A stretch of DNA of 64,000 nt from Bradyrhizobium lablabi (GCF_018129385.1 NZ_JAFCLN010000005.1:62001-126000); one strand, 5' to 3'. Positions 52,410 through 60,049 are shown, counted from the first letter of the stretch. Numbers and translations are program-made. Notes: generated by a model not told the origin, from the sequence alone.

Positions 52410-53735
52410 TCACTGTAGCGTCGCTTCCGACGCGGCGATCCACGCGATTACGGCTTCCGAGAAGCCGCTGACGCGCGTCCAGGCGCCGTGGCCGACACCG
52501 TGCTGGTACGAGGCCACGTTGACGATGGTGCCGCGCCCCTTGGGAGCGGGGACCTGGTCGTGGCTCTGCTCGTCGGTGAAGACGATCAGGCGATCGCCCT
52601 TGCGGTCGATCTCAGCCACGGCCTTGCCGAGCCAGGTGCCGCTGTGCGCCTGCGAGTCGATGATCGCATCGCGCAGCGCAAAGCCGCGGCGCGGAGGGAT
52701 CTTCACGACAGAATCGCTGAACGTGAAGATTTCCACCTCGTCGCAGACTTCGCGGGCGAGGACGGCAAGACCACAGGCCGCCTCCGCGCGCGTCATCTCG
52801 GACTGCGCCGAGAGCGGGGCGAACATCGATCCCGATACGTCGATCAACAACCGCGTCCGGCCGGGAAGCCGGACATAGCCCTTGAGCGACTTCAGCATCG
52901 CACTTTCGAGCTCGGGCTCGAAATCCGGCGCATAGCGCGCCGCCGTGATGAAGCGGTAGGGAAGGATACGATCCGTCCGCATCGCCTCGATCGCGTCAGC
53001 GATGATCTTGCGCGGCACCTCCGCCTTCTGCATCAGGCGCAGGTTGCGGAGCAGCGCGAGGCCGCCCAGCCTGTTCTCGCCGATCAACCGCTCGAACGTC
53101 TCGCGCTTGTCCTTGCCGGACGAGAGCGAGACCTCCCAGGTGTCGGGCGAAGCCAGCTCGCCGTCGACGAGCTGCTTCCACACCTTTTCCTGGGTAGCGT
53201 CCTTTGGCTTGGCGTGCACCAGGAACAGGACGTCCCGGATGCGCACCGCGCCGTCGCGGTCGTACTTCGCGAGCTGGTAGGCGTCGAACTTGGTCAGCGC
53301 GCGCGCCAGACCCTTCTTGATCTGCGCCGAGACGGGCTGACGCTTGCGCTGCTGCTGGGGGCCGAGCGCATCGGCCCAGTAGATCGCCAGCAGCTCCGTC
53401 ATCTCGTCGGGACGCTGGATCACCTGGGCCAGCGTGTCGGCGACCAGCGCCCGGTGCTTCTCATGCCGTGCCATCTCGCGCAGCACGAGCAGCGGCGCAT
53501 GCCGCAGCTTCATCACCTCGCGCGCCTCGATGGCAAGCGCGGCGACGCGGGCAGGGGTGACCTTCGGCACCAGCGCCTTGATGCGCTCGGCGATCGCGAC
53601 GCCGTCCTCGTAGAACTGGTCCTCCCACAGGAGGCAGTTCATCAGCGCGCGCTTCAGCTCCATTTCGGGCGTGAAGCGCTTGCCCCGCGCACCCTCATGG
53701 GTGAGGGCGCGGACGATCTTGTTGATCCTGACCAT
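52410..53735 (-). CDS. TROVE-domain protein, Ro60/Rsr-like RNA chaperone
   Basis: 441 residues. The TROVE HEAT-repeat ring covers ~1-285 (LTHEGARGKRFTPEMELKRA, LMNCLLWEDQFYEDGVAIAE, VMKLRHAPLLVLREMAR). The vWA domain follows with MIDAS DVSGSM (Asp299, Ser301, Ser303) and VFTDEQSHDQ. Ro60 proteins bind Y RNA and misfolded RNA and work with exonucleases in RNA decay. It is shorter than animal Ro60. GAGGAGG precedes the ATG. Y-RNA-like sequences lie immediately upstream, which strongly supports the call. Confidence 0.92.
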   Translation of the reverse strand: MVRINKIVRALTHEGARGKRFTPEMELKRALMNCLLWEDQFYEDGVAIAERIKALVPKVTPARVAALAIEAREVMKLRHAPLLVLREMARHEKHRALVADTLAQVIQRPDEMTELLAIYWADALGPQQQRKRQPVSAQIKKGLARALTKFDAYQLAKYDRDGAVRIRDVLFLVHAKPKDATQEKVWKQLVDGELASPDTWEVSLSSGKDKRETFERLIGENRLGGLALLRNLRLMQKAEVPRKIIADAIEAMRTDRILPYRFITAARYAPDFEPELESAMLKSLKGYVRLPGRTRLLIDVSGSMFAPLSAQSEMTRAEAACGLAVLAREVCDEVEIFTFSDSVVKIPPRRGFALRDAIIDSQAHSGTWLGKAVAEIDRKGDRLIVFTDEQSHDQVPAPKGRGTIVNVASYQHGVGHGAWTRVSGFSEAVIAWIAASEATLQ

Positions 53736-53778
53736 GATGGCCTCCTCTTGGGTTGATTATGGATGGGAATGGGGTGCC

Positions 53779-53907
53779 GGGGAACAGGCGAGGCTGGACC
53801 GCCCTTATCGGGCTTCTCATGCTCTACCGACTGAGCTACGGACTTTCGTCCGGAGGGACTCGAACCCCCGACCCTGAGATCACGAAGTAACAGCACTCTT
53901 CACCACC
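53779..53907 (-). ncRNA. Y-RNA-like RNA 1 with permuted tRNA-like domain
   Basis: Read on the minus strand it opens GGTGGTGAAGAGTGCTG and ends CAGCCTCGCCTGTTCCCC; GAG/CTC and CTG/CAG pair to make a Ro-binding-type stem. Inside, a T arm (GGGGG-TTCGAGT-CCCTC) comes first, then an acceptor-like stem closed by a tetraloop (CGGAC-GAAA-GTCCG), then a D arm (TAGCTCAGTCGGTAGAGC). This order is a circular permutation of tRNA, as known for bacterial YrlA RNAs. It lies 44 bases before the TROVE start. Confidence 0.82.
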
Positions 53908-53915
53908 GGCGAAGC

Positions 53916-53987
53916 GCATGATCCGGAAAAGTGTGAAGCGGTTTTCCGGCGCGACAAACGCGAAGCGTTTGCGCGAGGATCATGCGC
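53916..53987. repeat. GAGCATGATC-type palindromic repeat inside the Y RNA array
   Basis: GCATGATCCGGAAAAGTG ... GCGAGGATCATGCGC: the same unit as at 17992 and 60754, inserted between Y RNA 1 and Y RNA 2. Confidence 0.8.
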
Positions 53988-54003
53988 ACTTGGAGCACAC
54001 GGT

Positions 54004-54158
54004 CCGGGAACGGGCGATGCTGAGACCCCGGCTCGCAGCTTACCCTGCGGGCCAGGTAGCGCTCTATCCACTGAGCTACCGGCGCATGGAACGCCGGGCG
54101 GGATTCGAACCCGCGACCTCTCGTGTTGCAGACGAAGTAACAGCGATCTTCACCACGG
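54004..54158 (-). ncRNA. Y-RNA-like RNA 2 with permuted tRNA-like domain
   Basis: Opens CCGTGGTGAAGATCGCTGT and ends CAGCATCGCCCGTTCCCGG; GAT/ATC and CTG/CAG pair. Inside, the T arm GCGGG-TTCGAAT-CCCGC is followed by CCGGCG-TTCCATG-CGCCGG, an acceptor stem whose two strands are joined by a 7-base loop, and then TAGCTCAGTGGATAGAGC, a perfect D arm. This is the clearest tRNA mimic of the array. It would be misread as a broken tRNA by simple searches. Confidence 0.85.
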
Positions 54159-54172
54159 ACCGTGATCGAGTA

Positions 54173-54251
54173 GGCGGGGAACAGGCGATGCTGTTATGCC
54201 CTCGCGGGCTACCGTTTTCGAGACGAAGTAACAGACATCTTCACCACCGCC
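54173..54251 (-). ncRNA. Y-RNA-like RNA 3, short form without tRNA-like domain
   Basis: About 79 nt. Opens GGCGGTGGTGAAGATGTCTG and ends TAACAGCATCGCCTGTTCCC + CGCC. CTGTTA/TAACAG and GAT/ATC pair, and GGCGG/CCGCC close the ends. The interior holds only a small hairpin (GCCC-GCGA-GGGC). The Ro-stem sequences match the other members, but T and D arms are absent. Confidence 0.75.
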
Positions 54252-54283
54252 TTCGATGCTTGCGCATCGACAGTTGAAAGGCA

Positions 54284-54466
54284 CGCTGGGGAACAGGCGA
54301 TATCGGCGTCAGTGAGAGGCAACACAGTTTTCCTCCCTGCGGAAGAACACTGCGCCGGGGCGCGTGCGGGACCCTCGCTGGGCCGCTCCCCGGTGCGTGC
54401 GTCACAGGCGGGATTCGAACCCGCTTTACCATGGGAGCGAAGTATCCGAGATCTTCACCACCAGCG
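54284..54466 (-). ncRNA. Y-RNA-like RNA 4, long diverged form
   Basis: Opens CGCTGGTGGTGAAGATCTCG and ends CCGATATCGCCTGTTCCCC + AGCG. GATCTCGG pairs with CCGATATC with one mismatch, and the ends CGCTGG/CCAGCG close. The T arm GCGGG-TTCGAAT-CCCGC is present, but a normal D arm is not visible; about 120 nt of GC-rich insert follow. First member of the array in the direction of transcription. Confidence 0.68.
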
Positions 54467-54717
54467 TCGGTTGAGCCGCAAAGATGCGGCTAACCAAATC
54501 AAACAAACAAAATTCTGTCGCGGCGCTTCTCAACGGCGCGCCGCCATTGCGAACCCTCTCTGGTTCGCCCCGCCATCGGTGTCCGGCTCATCGCCTCGTT
54601 CCCTCCGACAGGCCCCGCGCGCTCGGGCACACGCTTCTCCAGCGTGAGCCCCGGGATCCGGGTCTCCCGTTCCGGCTTTCGCCGGCGAAAATCTTTTGGC
54701 AAGCCGCGCTCCGGACA
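54467..54717. other. spacer upstream of the Y RNA array
   Basis: About 250 bases before RNA 4. Next to it lies a hairpin (GGTTAGCCGC-ATCTTT-GCGGCTCAACC on the minus strand, 54468-54494) and an AT-rich stretch (TTTTGTTTGTTTGATTTGG) that could hold the promoter of the array and the repair operon. No gene seen. Confidence 0.5.
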
Positions 54718-54753
54718 ACAAAAAACCCTCCGGAGCTGCTGGCTCGGGAGGGT
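54718..54753 (-). terminator. intrinsic terminator, minus strand
   Basis: ACCCTCC (minus, 54753-54747) pairs with GGAGGGT (54731-54725) around a GC-rich inner stem; a run of six T follows on the minus strand. Confidence 0.75.
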
Positions 54754-54835
54754 TCGTGCAAAACGAACTGTCGACCTCGCATTATGCGAGTTCGCTCCCA
54801 TGAGCCGGGCATGCGGCTTCGTTCGGCATAAAGCC
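54718..54835 (-). ncRNA. candidate small RNA or attenuated leader
   Basis: On the minus strand a run of hairpins (GCGGCTT...AAGCCGC, CTCGCATAATGCGAG, TTCGTTTTGCACGAA) leads to a terminator stem followed by TTTTTTG. No downstream gene fits a leader peptide role, since the next element is the Y RNA array. A short ORF MGANSHNARSTVRFARTLPS lies across it, so an attenuator is possible. Unrecognised family. Confidence 0.45.
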
Positions 54836-55091
54836 GCGCGATAGCTCGATGTGATTTCTTAATCCGTAGTGCATCGAAAGCTCATGTTGGTTCACGAACC
54901 CGATTGTTCGCGAGGGCGCGGGACATACGCCCTGAAGTTGCCGATGTCAACAGCAAGAATCGGGAAGAGTCGTCGCTGCCGGCACAGCCGTGGCGAAATG
55001 GTCACGGCTGTACTGCGCGGCGCGACGATCGTGCGCGCCGCAATTTGCGTTACAGTGCCTGCCGCATTCCACACGAACAGGATTTTTTGAA
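54836..55091. other. promoter region of Lin0512 gene
   Basis: About 255 bases without a supported ORF. In-frame starts at 54990 extend the Lin0512 protein with Cys/Arg-rich residues that do not look real. Confidence 0.45.
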
Positions 55092-55442
55092 ATGGCACGC
55101 GTGCGCTGTATCACCGAGATGGGCATGGGCGTCGACGTCCACGGCAAGGACGCCACCAAGGCGGCGAAGCGTGCGGTGTCGGACGCGATCCGCCATTCCA
55201 GCCTCGGCTTCTTCCGCATGCTCGGCAAGACGGCGAACGATATGTTCGTCGACGTCACGATCGCCGTGCCGAATCCGGAGGCGGTCGACACGGCGGCGGT
55301 GGCGAAAGAATTGCCGTACGGCACCAAGACCGTCACTGCCGTGAAGGGCGGGCTCGAAATCCCGGCGGAGCAGGGCAGCGATTCCATCCTGATCGCCAAC
55401 GCTGCCGTGATTGTGAGCTTCGACGACGACAAGGGCGGCTAG
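55092..55442 (+). CDS. Lin0512 family protein
   Basis: 116 residues. ARVRCITEMGMGVDVHGKDA then TKAAKRAVSDAIRHSSLGFF is the hallmark of the Lin0512 family (GMGVD-x-HG-x-D-x-TKAA). The protein ends in an acidic VSFDDDKGG. Lin0512 proteins form small alpha-beta oligomers with no assigned function. ATG 55092 was chosen because the family begins here; AGGAT is a weak ribosome site. Confidence 0.88.
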   Translation: MARVRCITEMGMGVDVHGKDATKAAKRAVSDAIRHSSLGFFRMLGKTANDMFVDVTIAVPNPEAVDTAAVAKELPYGTKTVTAVKGGLEIPAEQGSDSILIANAAVIVSFDDDKGG

Positions 55443-55528
55443 ACTCTTTTTCCTGCGTCATTCAAGGTGACAGCAGGCCCGGATGCGGCGATCAAGTCCG
55501 CATCAGGTGACAGGGGAGTGACGCCGCC

Positions 55529-56863
55529 ATGAAACGCCTTGCCACGCCTTTGCTTGTGTCCGCCGCGCTGTGCGTGGCTGTTGCGTTGCCGGCGCAGGCC
55601 GAGATGGACGTCGCGCGCCTGAAGGCCGCCATCGAGAGCTCGTTCGAGGCCGATTATCCAAAGCTCGACGCGCTCTACAAGGACTTGCACGCTCAACCCG
55701 AACTCGCCTTCCAGGAGGTGAAGACCGCCGCAAGGCTGGCCGCCGAGATGCGCGCGCTCGGTTTTGAGGTGACCGAAAAAGTCGGCAGGACCGGGCTGGT
55801 GGCGATCTACAACAACGGCGATGGGCCCACGATCATGGTGCGCACCGAGCTCGATGCGCTGCCGATGGAGGAGAAGACCGATCTTCCCTATGCCAGCCGC
55901 GCCAAAGCCCCATGGTTTGGTCGCGAGACGTTCGTGGCGCATAGTTGCGGTCACGACATCCATATGGCGAACTGGGTCGGCACGGCGAAAACGCTGGTCG
56001 GGATGAAGGATCAGTGGAAGGGCACGCTGATGTTCATCGCCCAACCGGCCGAAGAAACCGTCGAGGGCGCCAGGGCGATGCTGGCCGATGGCCTGTTCAC
56101 GCGCTTCAAGAAGCCCGATTTCGCGTTTGCCCTGCATGCCGGCGGCGTTCCCTACGGCTATGTCAACTACCGCGTCGGCGTCGGCTCATCCAATGTCGAT
56201 GGTCTCTACGTGAAATTCAAAGGCCGCGGCGGGCATGGCGCGATGCCGCATCGCACGATCGATCCCATCATGATGGCGGCGCGCTTCATCGTCGATGTGC
56301 AAACCGTAATCAGCCGCGAAAAGGATCCGACCGAATTCGGCATCGTGACCATCGGATCGATTCACTCCGGCACCGTCGGAAACATCATTCCTGACGATGC
56401 GACGTTGCTGGGTACGATCCGCAGCTTCAAGCCGGAGGTGCGCGCCAAAATGCTGGCGGGCATCGAACGGACGGCGAAGGCGGTGGCTGCGATGTCGGAT
56501 GCGCCGACGCCCGATGTCAGGATGGGCGAAGGCACCAAGGCCGTCATCAACGATCCCGGCGTGGTCGCAACCGCCGAGAAGGCGCTGAAGGTAGCGTTCG
56601 GCGAGAAGCTGAGGCAGACGCCCGCGAACACGACCAGCGAGGATTTCTCCGAGTTCGCCGGCGCCGGCGTGCCGTCGATGATGTTCAATATCGGCGTCTA
56701 TGAGCCGGAAAAGTGGATGGAGGCCAACAAGAGCGGAACGCCGCTGGCGGGCAATCATTCGCCGCAATTCGCGCCGGTGCCGAAGCCGACCTTGGAGACC
56801 GGGATCACGGCGATGACGCTCGCCGTGCTCAGCGCATTCGACCAGCACGCGCGAGGGAAATGA
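55529..56863 (+). CDS. M20-family amidohydrolase, exported
   Basis: 444 residues with signal peptide KRLATPLLVSAALCVAVALP then AQA. Catalytic domain: LHAQPELAFQEVKTAARL, MVRTELDALPMEEKTDLPYA, AHSCGHDIHMANWVGTAKTL (metal Cys/His) and FIAQPAEETVEGARAML (EE). The lid domain FKGRGGHGAMPHRTIDPIM is in the middle, and SEDFSEFAGAGVPSMMF holds the last ligands. Members cleave N-acyl amino acids or hippurate-like amides. Stop overlaps the GNAT start. Confidence 0.93.
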   Translation: MKRLATPLLVSAALCVAVALPAQAEMDVARLKAAIESSFEADYPKLDALYKDLHAQPELAFQEVKTAARLAAEMRALGFEVTEKVGRTGLVAIYNNGDGPTIMVRTELDALPMEEKTDLPYASRAKAPWFGRETFVAHSCGHDIHMANWVGTAKTLVGMKDQWKGTLMFIAQPAEETVEGARAMLADGLFTRFKKPDFAFALHAGGVPYGYVNYRVGVGSSNVDGLYVKFKGRGGHGAMPHRTIDPIMMAARFIVDVQTVISREKDPTEFGIVTIGSIHSGTVGNIIPDDATLLGTIRSFKPEVRAKMLAGIERTAKAVAAMSDAPTPDVRMGEGTKAVINDPGVVATAEKALKVAFGEKLRQTPANTTSEDFSEFAGAGVPSMMFNIGVYEPEKWMEANKSGTPLAGNHSPQFAPVPKPTLETGITAMTLAVLSAFDQHARGK

Positions 56864-57543
56864 ACCATCCGCTTGATCGTCCGATCTGGAGCGCGCTGAC
56901 CACCCGCCAACAGCATTTTGCGGAAGGCGGCGCGCTGGCGCGGCGCTATCCGCCCGATGTCACGCCGTTCGCGGATATGGCTGATATGTCGCCGCAAAAT
57001 TTTGCGGCGCTCGGCGAACTGATGTCGGGGTCAGAGATTGCCGTGCTGTTCACGCCGGACGTCGTGACGCCGCCGGCCGAATTCAACGTGCTGCTGGCTA
57101 AACCCGGCGAGCAGATGATCGGGATGCCCGCGGAGGCCGCAGTACCGGGCGTCGAGCTTGTCAGCCTCGGCGCCGCCGACGTTGCGGAAATGATGGCGCT
57201 GACCGAATTGACGAAGCCGGGCCCGTTCGGCCTGCGCACGCACGAGCTCGGAACGTTCCTGGGAATCCGGATCGGCGGAAAGCTCGTCGCGATGGCCGGC
57301 GAGCGAATGAAGCCCGGCGACTATACCGAGATGACCGCGATCTGCGTGCATCCGGACCACCGTGGCCGCGGCTATGCGCAGATGCTGCTCGGCGCGATCG
57401 CCCGGCAGATTGCCGCGCGCGGCGAAATTCCGTTCCTGCATGCGTTTTCCGACAACGCTTCGGCGATCGCGCTGTATCAGCGGCAAGGCATGACGATCCG
57501 CCGGCAGTTGCAGGTGACGGTGTTGCAGAAGCGGGCGCCCTAG
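56860..57543 (+). CDS. GNAT-family N-acetyltransferase (FR47-like)
   Basis: 227 residues. MTAICVHPDHRGRGYAQMLL is the acetyl-CoA-binding motif A (V-H-P-x-x-R-G-x-G-x-A), preceded by GGKLVAMAGERMKPGDYTE. HAFSDNASAIALYQRQGMTI is motif B. The N-terminal ~100 residues are family specific. ATGA overlap couples it to the amidohydrolase; an acetylated or deacylated amino compound may be shared, which is inference. Confidence 0.9.
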   Translation: MNHPLDRPIWSALTTRQQHFAEGGALARRYPPDVTPFADMADMSPQNFAALGELMSGSEIAVLFTPDVVTPPAEFNVLLAKPGEQMIGMPAEAAVPGVELVSLGAADVAEMMALTELTKPGPFGLRTHELGTFLGIRIGGKLVAMAGERMKPGDYTEMTAICVHPDHRGRGYAQMLLGAIARQIAARGEIPFLHAFSDNASAIALYQRQGMTIRRQLQVTVLQKRAP

Positions 57544-58025
57544 CGCCTGGAATAGAGCCGTTCATCCCACCACACCGGCTCGGGCAAGCCGTGGGTAATC
57601 CCCTTGGCATCGGGGTGCACAGGGTTGATCAGAAAATTCCGTTCAAGCCTTGCCGGGATGGAGGGAACGATCAACAGGGCCGAACGCCTCTGTTGATACC
57701 AATCCTGGGCAAATGTCTTGCATATGGTTTCATTCCGGGAGTCCCAGCCCGGATGCCCCGCTGTCTGGAAAATTTCGTAGCTGGTGCTGTTTGGAATCGT
57801 GATCTCGATGGAGTGCTGGTTGGCCGGCATCACCAGATTGGCATGGACCAGTTTTTCCAACATCGCGGTCGAGTAGTGCTCCGACGTGTAGATAACGGGA
57901 CTGGCGTGCGTGTTCCATCGGCCCGGATAGAGGCGAGCGCCCTCGGCATCGTAGATCGGATGAGCGCCGTTGGGATCGCCGATCCGATAGCAGGTGAGAA
58001 CCCGATCCGTTTTCGGCACACTCAA
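57540..58025 (-). CDS. RES-domain toxin (NAD+-degrading)
   Basis: 161 residues. LTCYRIGDPNGAHPIYDAEG, RLYPGRWNTHASPVIYTSEH and YSTAMLEKLVHANLVMPANQ are the RES core: Arg, Glu and the later Ser of the name are in place. RES toxins of Xre-RES (MbcTA-like) pairs deplete NAD+. It overlaps its antitoxin by ATGA and its 3' end overlaps the end of the GNAT gene by four bases. Confidence 0.92.
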   Translation of the reverse strand: MSVPKTDRVLTCYRIGDPNGAHPIYDAEGARLYPGRWNTHASPVIYTSEHYSTAMLEKLVHANLVMPANQHSIEITIPNSTSYEIFQTAGHPGWDSRNETICKTFAQDWYQQRRSALLIVPSIPARLERNFLINPVHPDAKGITHGLPEPVWWDERLYSRR

Positions 58026-58456
58026 ACGCCGCCGCTATAGGCTGCGCGGCCGAGCAGATTGATGACCGCGTCGGCTCCAGGACCGGTAGCCAACGCGACT
58101 TCAAGGGGGGCGGCATCGTCAAGCATCGGATGGGGACGATCGAGGAAGCTGCGGACTTTTGCCTCGTCGCCAAAGATCTCCAGTCCGAAGGCAAATACTT
58201 TTGCAATGCGCGCCAGACGGTCGCTCTCTTCCGTCGTGAGCGGCTTCTTGTCCCGGCGTCGGCGTTCCAGCGTCGGCTTCGGTACTACGCGGTAAGTGAA
58301 GCGGCGGACATCGCCCGGACTGACGCGGCCGGCGACCCGGTCGAGCGCCGAGACCGGCAATCCCTTCTGCACGGAATAGGCGAGACTCAATGTTGGCTCC
58401 GCCTTTTTGGACTTAAGGCCCAGCAGATAGTGAAGGATCGCGGTCTGATTGCTCAT
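58022..58456 (-). CDS. Xre/MbcA-ParS antitoxin of the RES module
   Basis: 144 residues. TLSLAYSVQKGLPVSALDRV is the Xre-like HTH part, and DRLARIAKVFAFGLEIFGDE then FLDRPHPMLDDAAPLEVALA the DUF2384 toxin-binding domain. The C-terminal GADAVINLLGRAAYSGGV would plug the toxin pocket. ATG 58456 has AGG at a fair distance; ATG 58468 is possible. Confidence 0.92.
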   Translation of the reverse strand: MSNQTAILHYLLGLKSKKAEPTLSLAYSVQKGLPVSALDRVAGRVSPGDVRRFTYRVVPKPTLERRRRDKKPLTTEESDRLARIAKVFAFGLEIFGDEAKVRSFLDRPHPMLDDAAPLEVALATGPGADAVINLLGRAAYSGGV

Positions 58457-58463
58457 GGGAACC

Positions 58464-58479
58464 TGCATCATTTGATGCA
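58464..58479. promoter_or_regulatory. palindromic operator at antitoxin start
   Basis: TGCATCATTTGATGCA is a 7-base inverted repeat around TT, placed just before the chosen antitoxin start codon. Autorepression by the antitoxin is the natural reading. Confidence 0.6.
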
Positions 58480-58554
58480 AATATATGCCTCAGATGAAAA
58501 ACGTTCAATATCGTGATTGCGCCCCTGAATGTTCATGATATGTTCTATTCCACT

Positions 58555-59091
58555 ATGAGTAGCATGGCAAGAGATAGTGGTCGACTGTTTCTGGCACTTC
58601 TTCCAGACATGGCAACGGCAGCAAAAATCTTCCGGCTCGCGGGCATTCTCAAACGTGCGCACAATTTTTCCGGCGAACTCATTGCAGCCGACCGCTTGCA
58701 TGTATCGCTGTTTTTCCTCGGCGCTCTGCGAGCGGGTGAGGGTTGCGCGGTCTGCCGCAAACACGGAGCCGCGTTACCCATCCCGCCGTTCGAAATTTCC
58801 TTCGATCGGACAGCCACCTTTGGACGCCAGCCGGGAAACCGTCCCTTCGTATTGTTTGGGGGCGAGGGGTTGAGCCAGCTAAGGTGGTTTCGCGAGAAAC
58901 TAGGTATCGAACTGGGGTTGAAGGGAGCCGCGAATAGACAGTTCGAACCGCACGTTACGCTGCTGTACGACAGGCACCGTGTGGAAGAACATCCGCTGGG
59001 CGAGCCAGTTTCCTGGATCGTAAACGACGTTGTGCTCGTTCACAGCTTGAACGGACACGAGCATGTCGCGAAGTGGCGGCTTCGCGGCTAA
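58555..59091 (+). CDS. 2H phosphoesterase, 2'-5' RNA ligase family (ThpR-like)
   Basis: 178 residues from ATG 58555. Two HxS/T motifs mark the active site: DRLHVSLFFLGALRAGEG and QFEPHVTLLYDRHRVEE. The opening GRLFLALLPDMATAAKIFRL is typical of the family, which opens 2',3'-cyclic phosphates on RNA. The exact start is uncertain (58564 or 58513 also in frame). Divergent from the toxin-antitoxin pair. It may be related to the repair operon by function, but not by operon. Confidence 0.9.
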   Translation: MSSMARDSGRLFLALLPDMATAAKIFRLAGILKRAHNFSGELIAADRLHVSLFFLGALRAGEGCAVCRKHGAALPIPPFEISFDRTATFGRQPGNRPFVLFGGEGLSQLRWFREKLGIELGLKGAANRQFEPHVTLLYDRHRVEEHPLGEPVSWIVNDVVLVHSLNGHEHVAKWRLRG

Positions 59092-59114
59092 CCCCAAGCA
59101 ACAGTGTTCGCAAT

Positions 59115-59972
59115 TCAGCTGCCACCCCCGCCAAAATACTCCGGCTTCCCCGTTGTCCAGGTCTCGCCCCAATGCTGGCCGCCGCCGTCCACCGTCAGCG
59201 TTTCGCCGGTGACGAATTTGCCGCTGGGGCCGGCGAGGTAGACGCAGGCTTCCGCGATGTCCCAGGGCGAGCCGGCGCGCATCATCGGGTTGGAGCGCGG
59301 GTAGGTGGCGATCGCTTCGGGCTTGTAGACCTTCCATCCCTCGGTTTCGATCGCACCGGGCGCGATGCAGTTGACGCGGATGTCGAGCGGCGCCCATTCG
59401 ACCGCCACCGCGCGTGACAGGCCGATGACGCCGGATCTTGCAGCAATCGTGTGGGCGATGCCGTAGAGGCCGTGCGTGGTCACGACCACGATGTTGACGA
59501 TGCTGCCGGGATGTTTTCGGTCGCGCCAGCGTCTGGCGGCGCCCTGCATCATGTACCAGGTTCCGTTGAGGTTGGTGTTGATCACAGCGTTCCAGCCCTT
59601 GATTGAATAGTCGATCGCAGGTTGCGGGAACTGCCCGCCGGCGCTGTTGACGAGGATGTCGAGGCGGCCCTGCGCGGCCCACACCTTTTCGAACAACGCA
59701 TCGACCGCATCCGGCTCGCGGATATCGGCGGCATGGGCGGATGCCCTCAGATTCCGCGCCGCCAGTTCGGCAACGAGCGTGTCGAGCTTTGCCTGGTCTC
59801 GGCCGACCAGAGCGACATGTGCGCCGAGGCGAGCGAACAGCCAGGCGATGGCGCGGCCGATGCCGCCGGCGCCGCCGGAGACGATCGCGACCTGATCCTT
59901 CAAAGCATCCGCGGCATAGACGGTCGAATGCGTCGAAAACTCGGCGTCGGTCTGTTTTTGACTGTTGTCCAT
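59115..59972 (-). CDS. SDR-family protein with altered active site
   Basis: 285 residues. QVAIVSGGAGGIGRAIAWLF is the NADP motif and ILVNSAGGQFPQPAIDYSIK the NAG block and following loop, similar to 2,4-dienoyl-CoA/trans-2-enoyl-CoA reductases. Where Tyr-x3-Lys is expected it reads THGLYGIAHTIAARSGVIGL, so both Tyr and Lys are replaced (Thr and Arg in my alignment). The end shows TGETLTVDGGGQHWGE. The in-frame ATG at 60035 would invade the neighbouring gene's promoter; 59972 is preferred. Confidence 0.85.
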   Translation of the reverse strand: MDNSQKQTDAEFSTHSTVYAADALKDQVAIVSGGAGGIGRAIAWLFARLGAHVALVGRDQAKLDTLVAELAARNLRASAHAADIREPDAVDALFEKVWAAQGRLDILVNSAGGQFPQPAIDYSIKGWNAVINTNLNGTWYMMQGAARRWRDRKHPGSIVNIVVVTTHGLYGIAHTIAARSGVIGLSRAVAVEWAPLDIRVNCIAPGAIETEGWKVYKPEAIATYPRSNPMMRAGSPWDIAEACVYLAGPSGKFVTGETLTVDGGGQHWGETWTTGKPEYFGGGGS

Positions 59973-60049
59973 GCGCGATGCCGGCCTTGCTGTCTTTGGG
60001 CGCGTAGAGTAGCTGCGTACGAGCCCTGAAGCCAACGCCGCGAGTTTCG

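Noticed and set aside
54061..54116. Canonical tRNA gene(s) in the region with D- and T-arm sequences
   Set aside because: The T arm precedes the D arm on the same strand and the acceptor strands are joined by a loop, with no anticodon arm between; this is a permuted tRNA mimic (Y RNA), not a tRNA.
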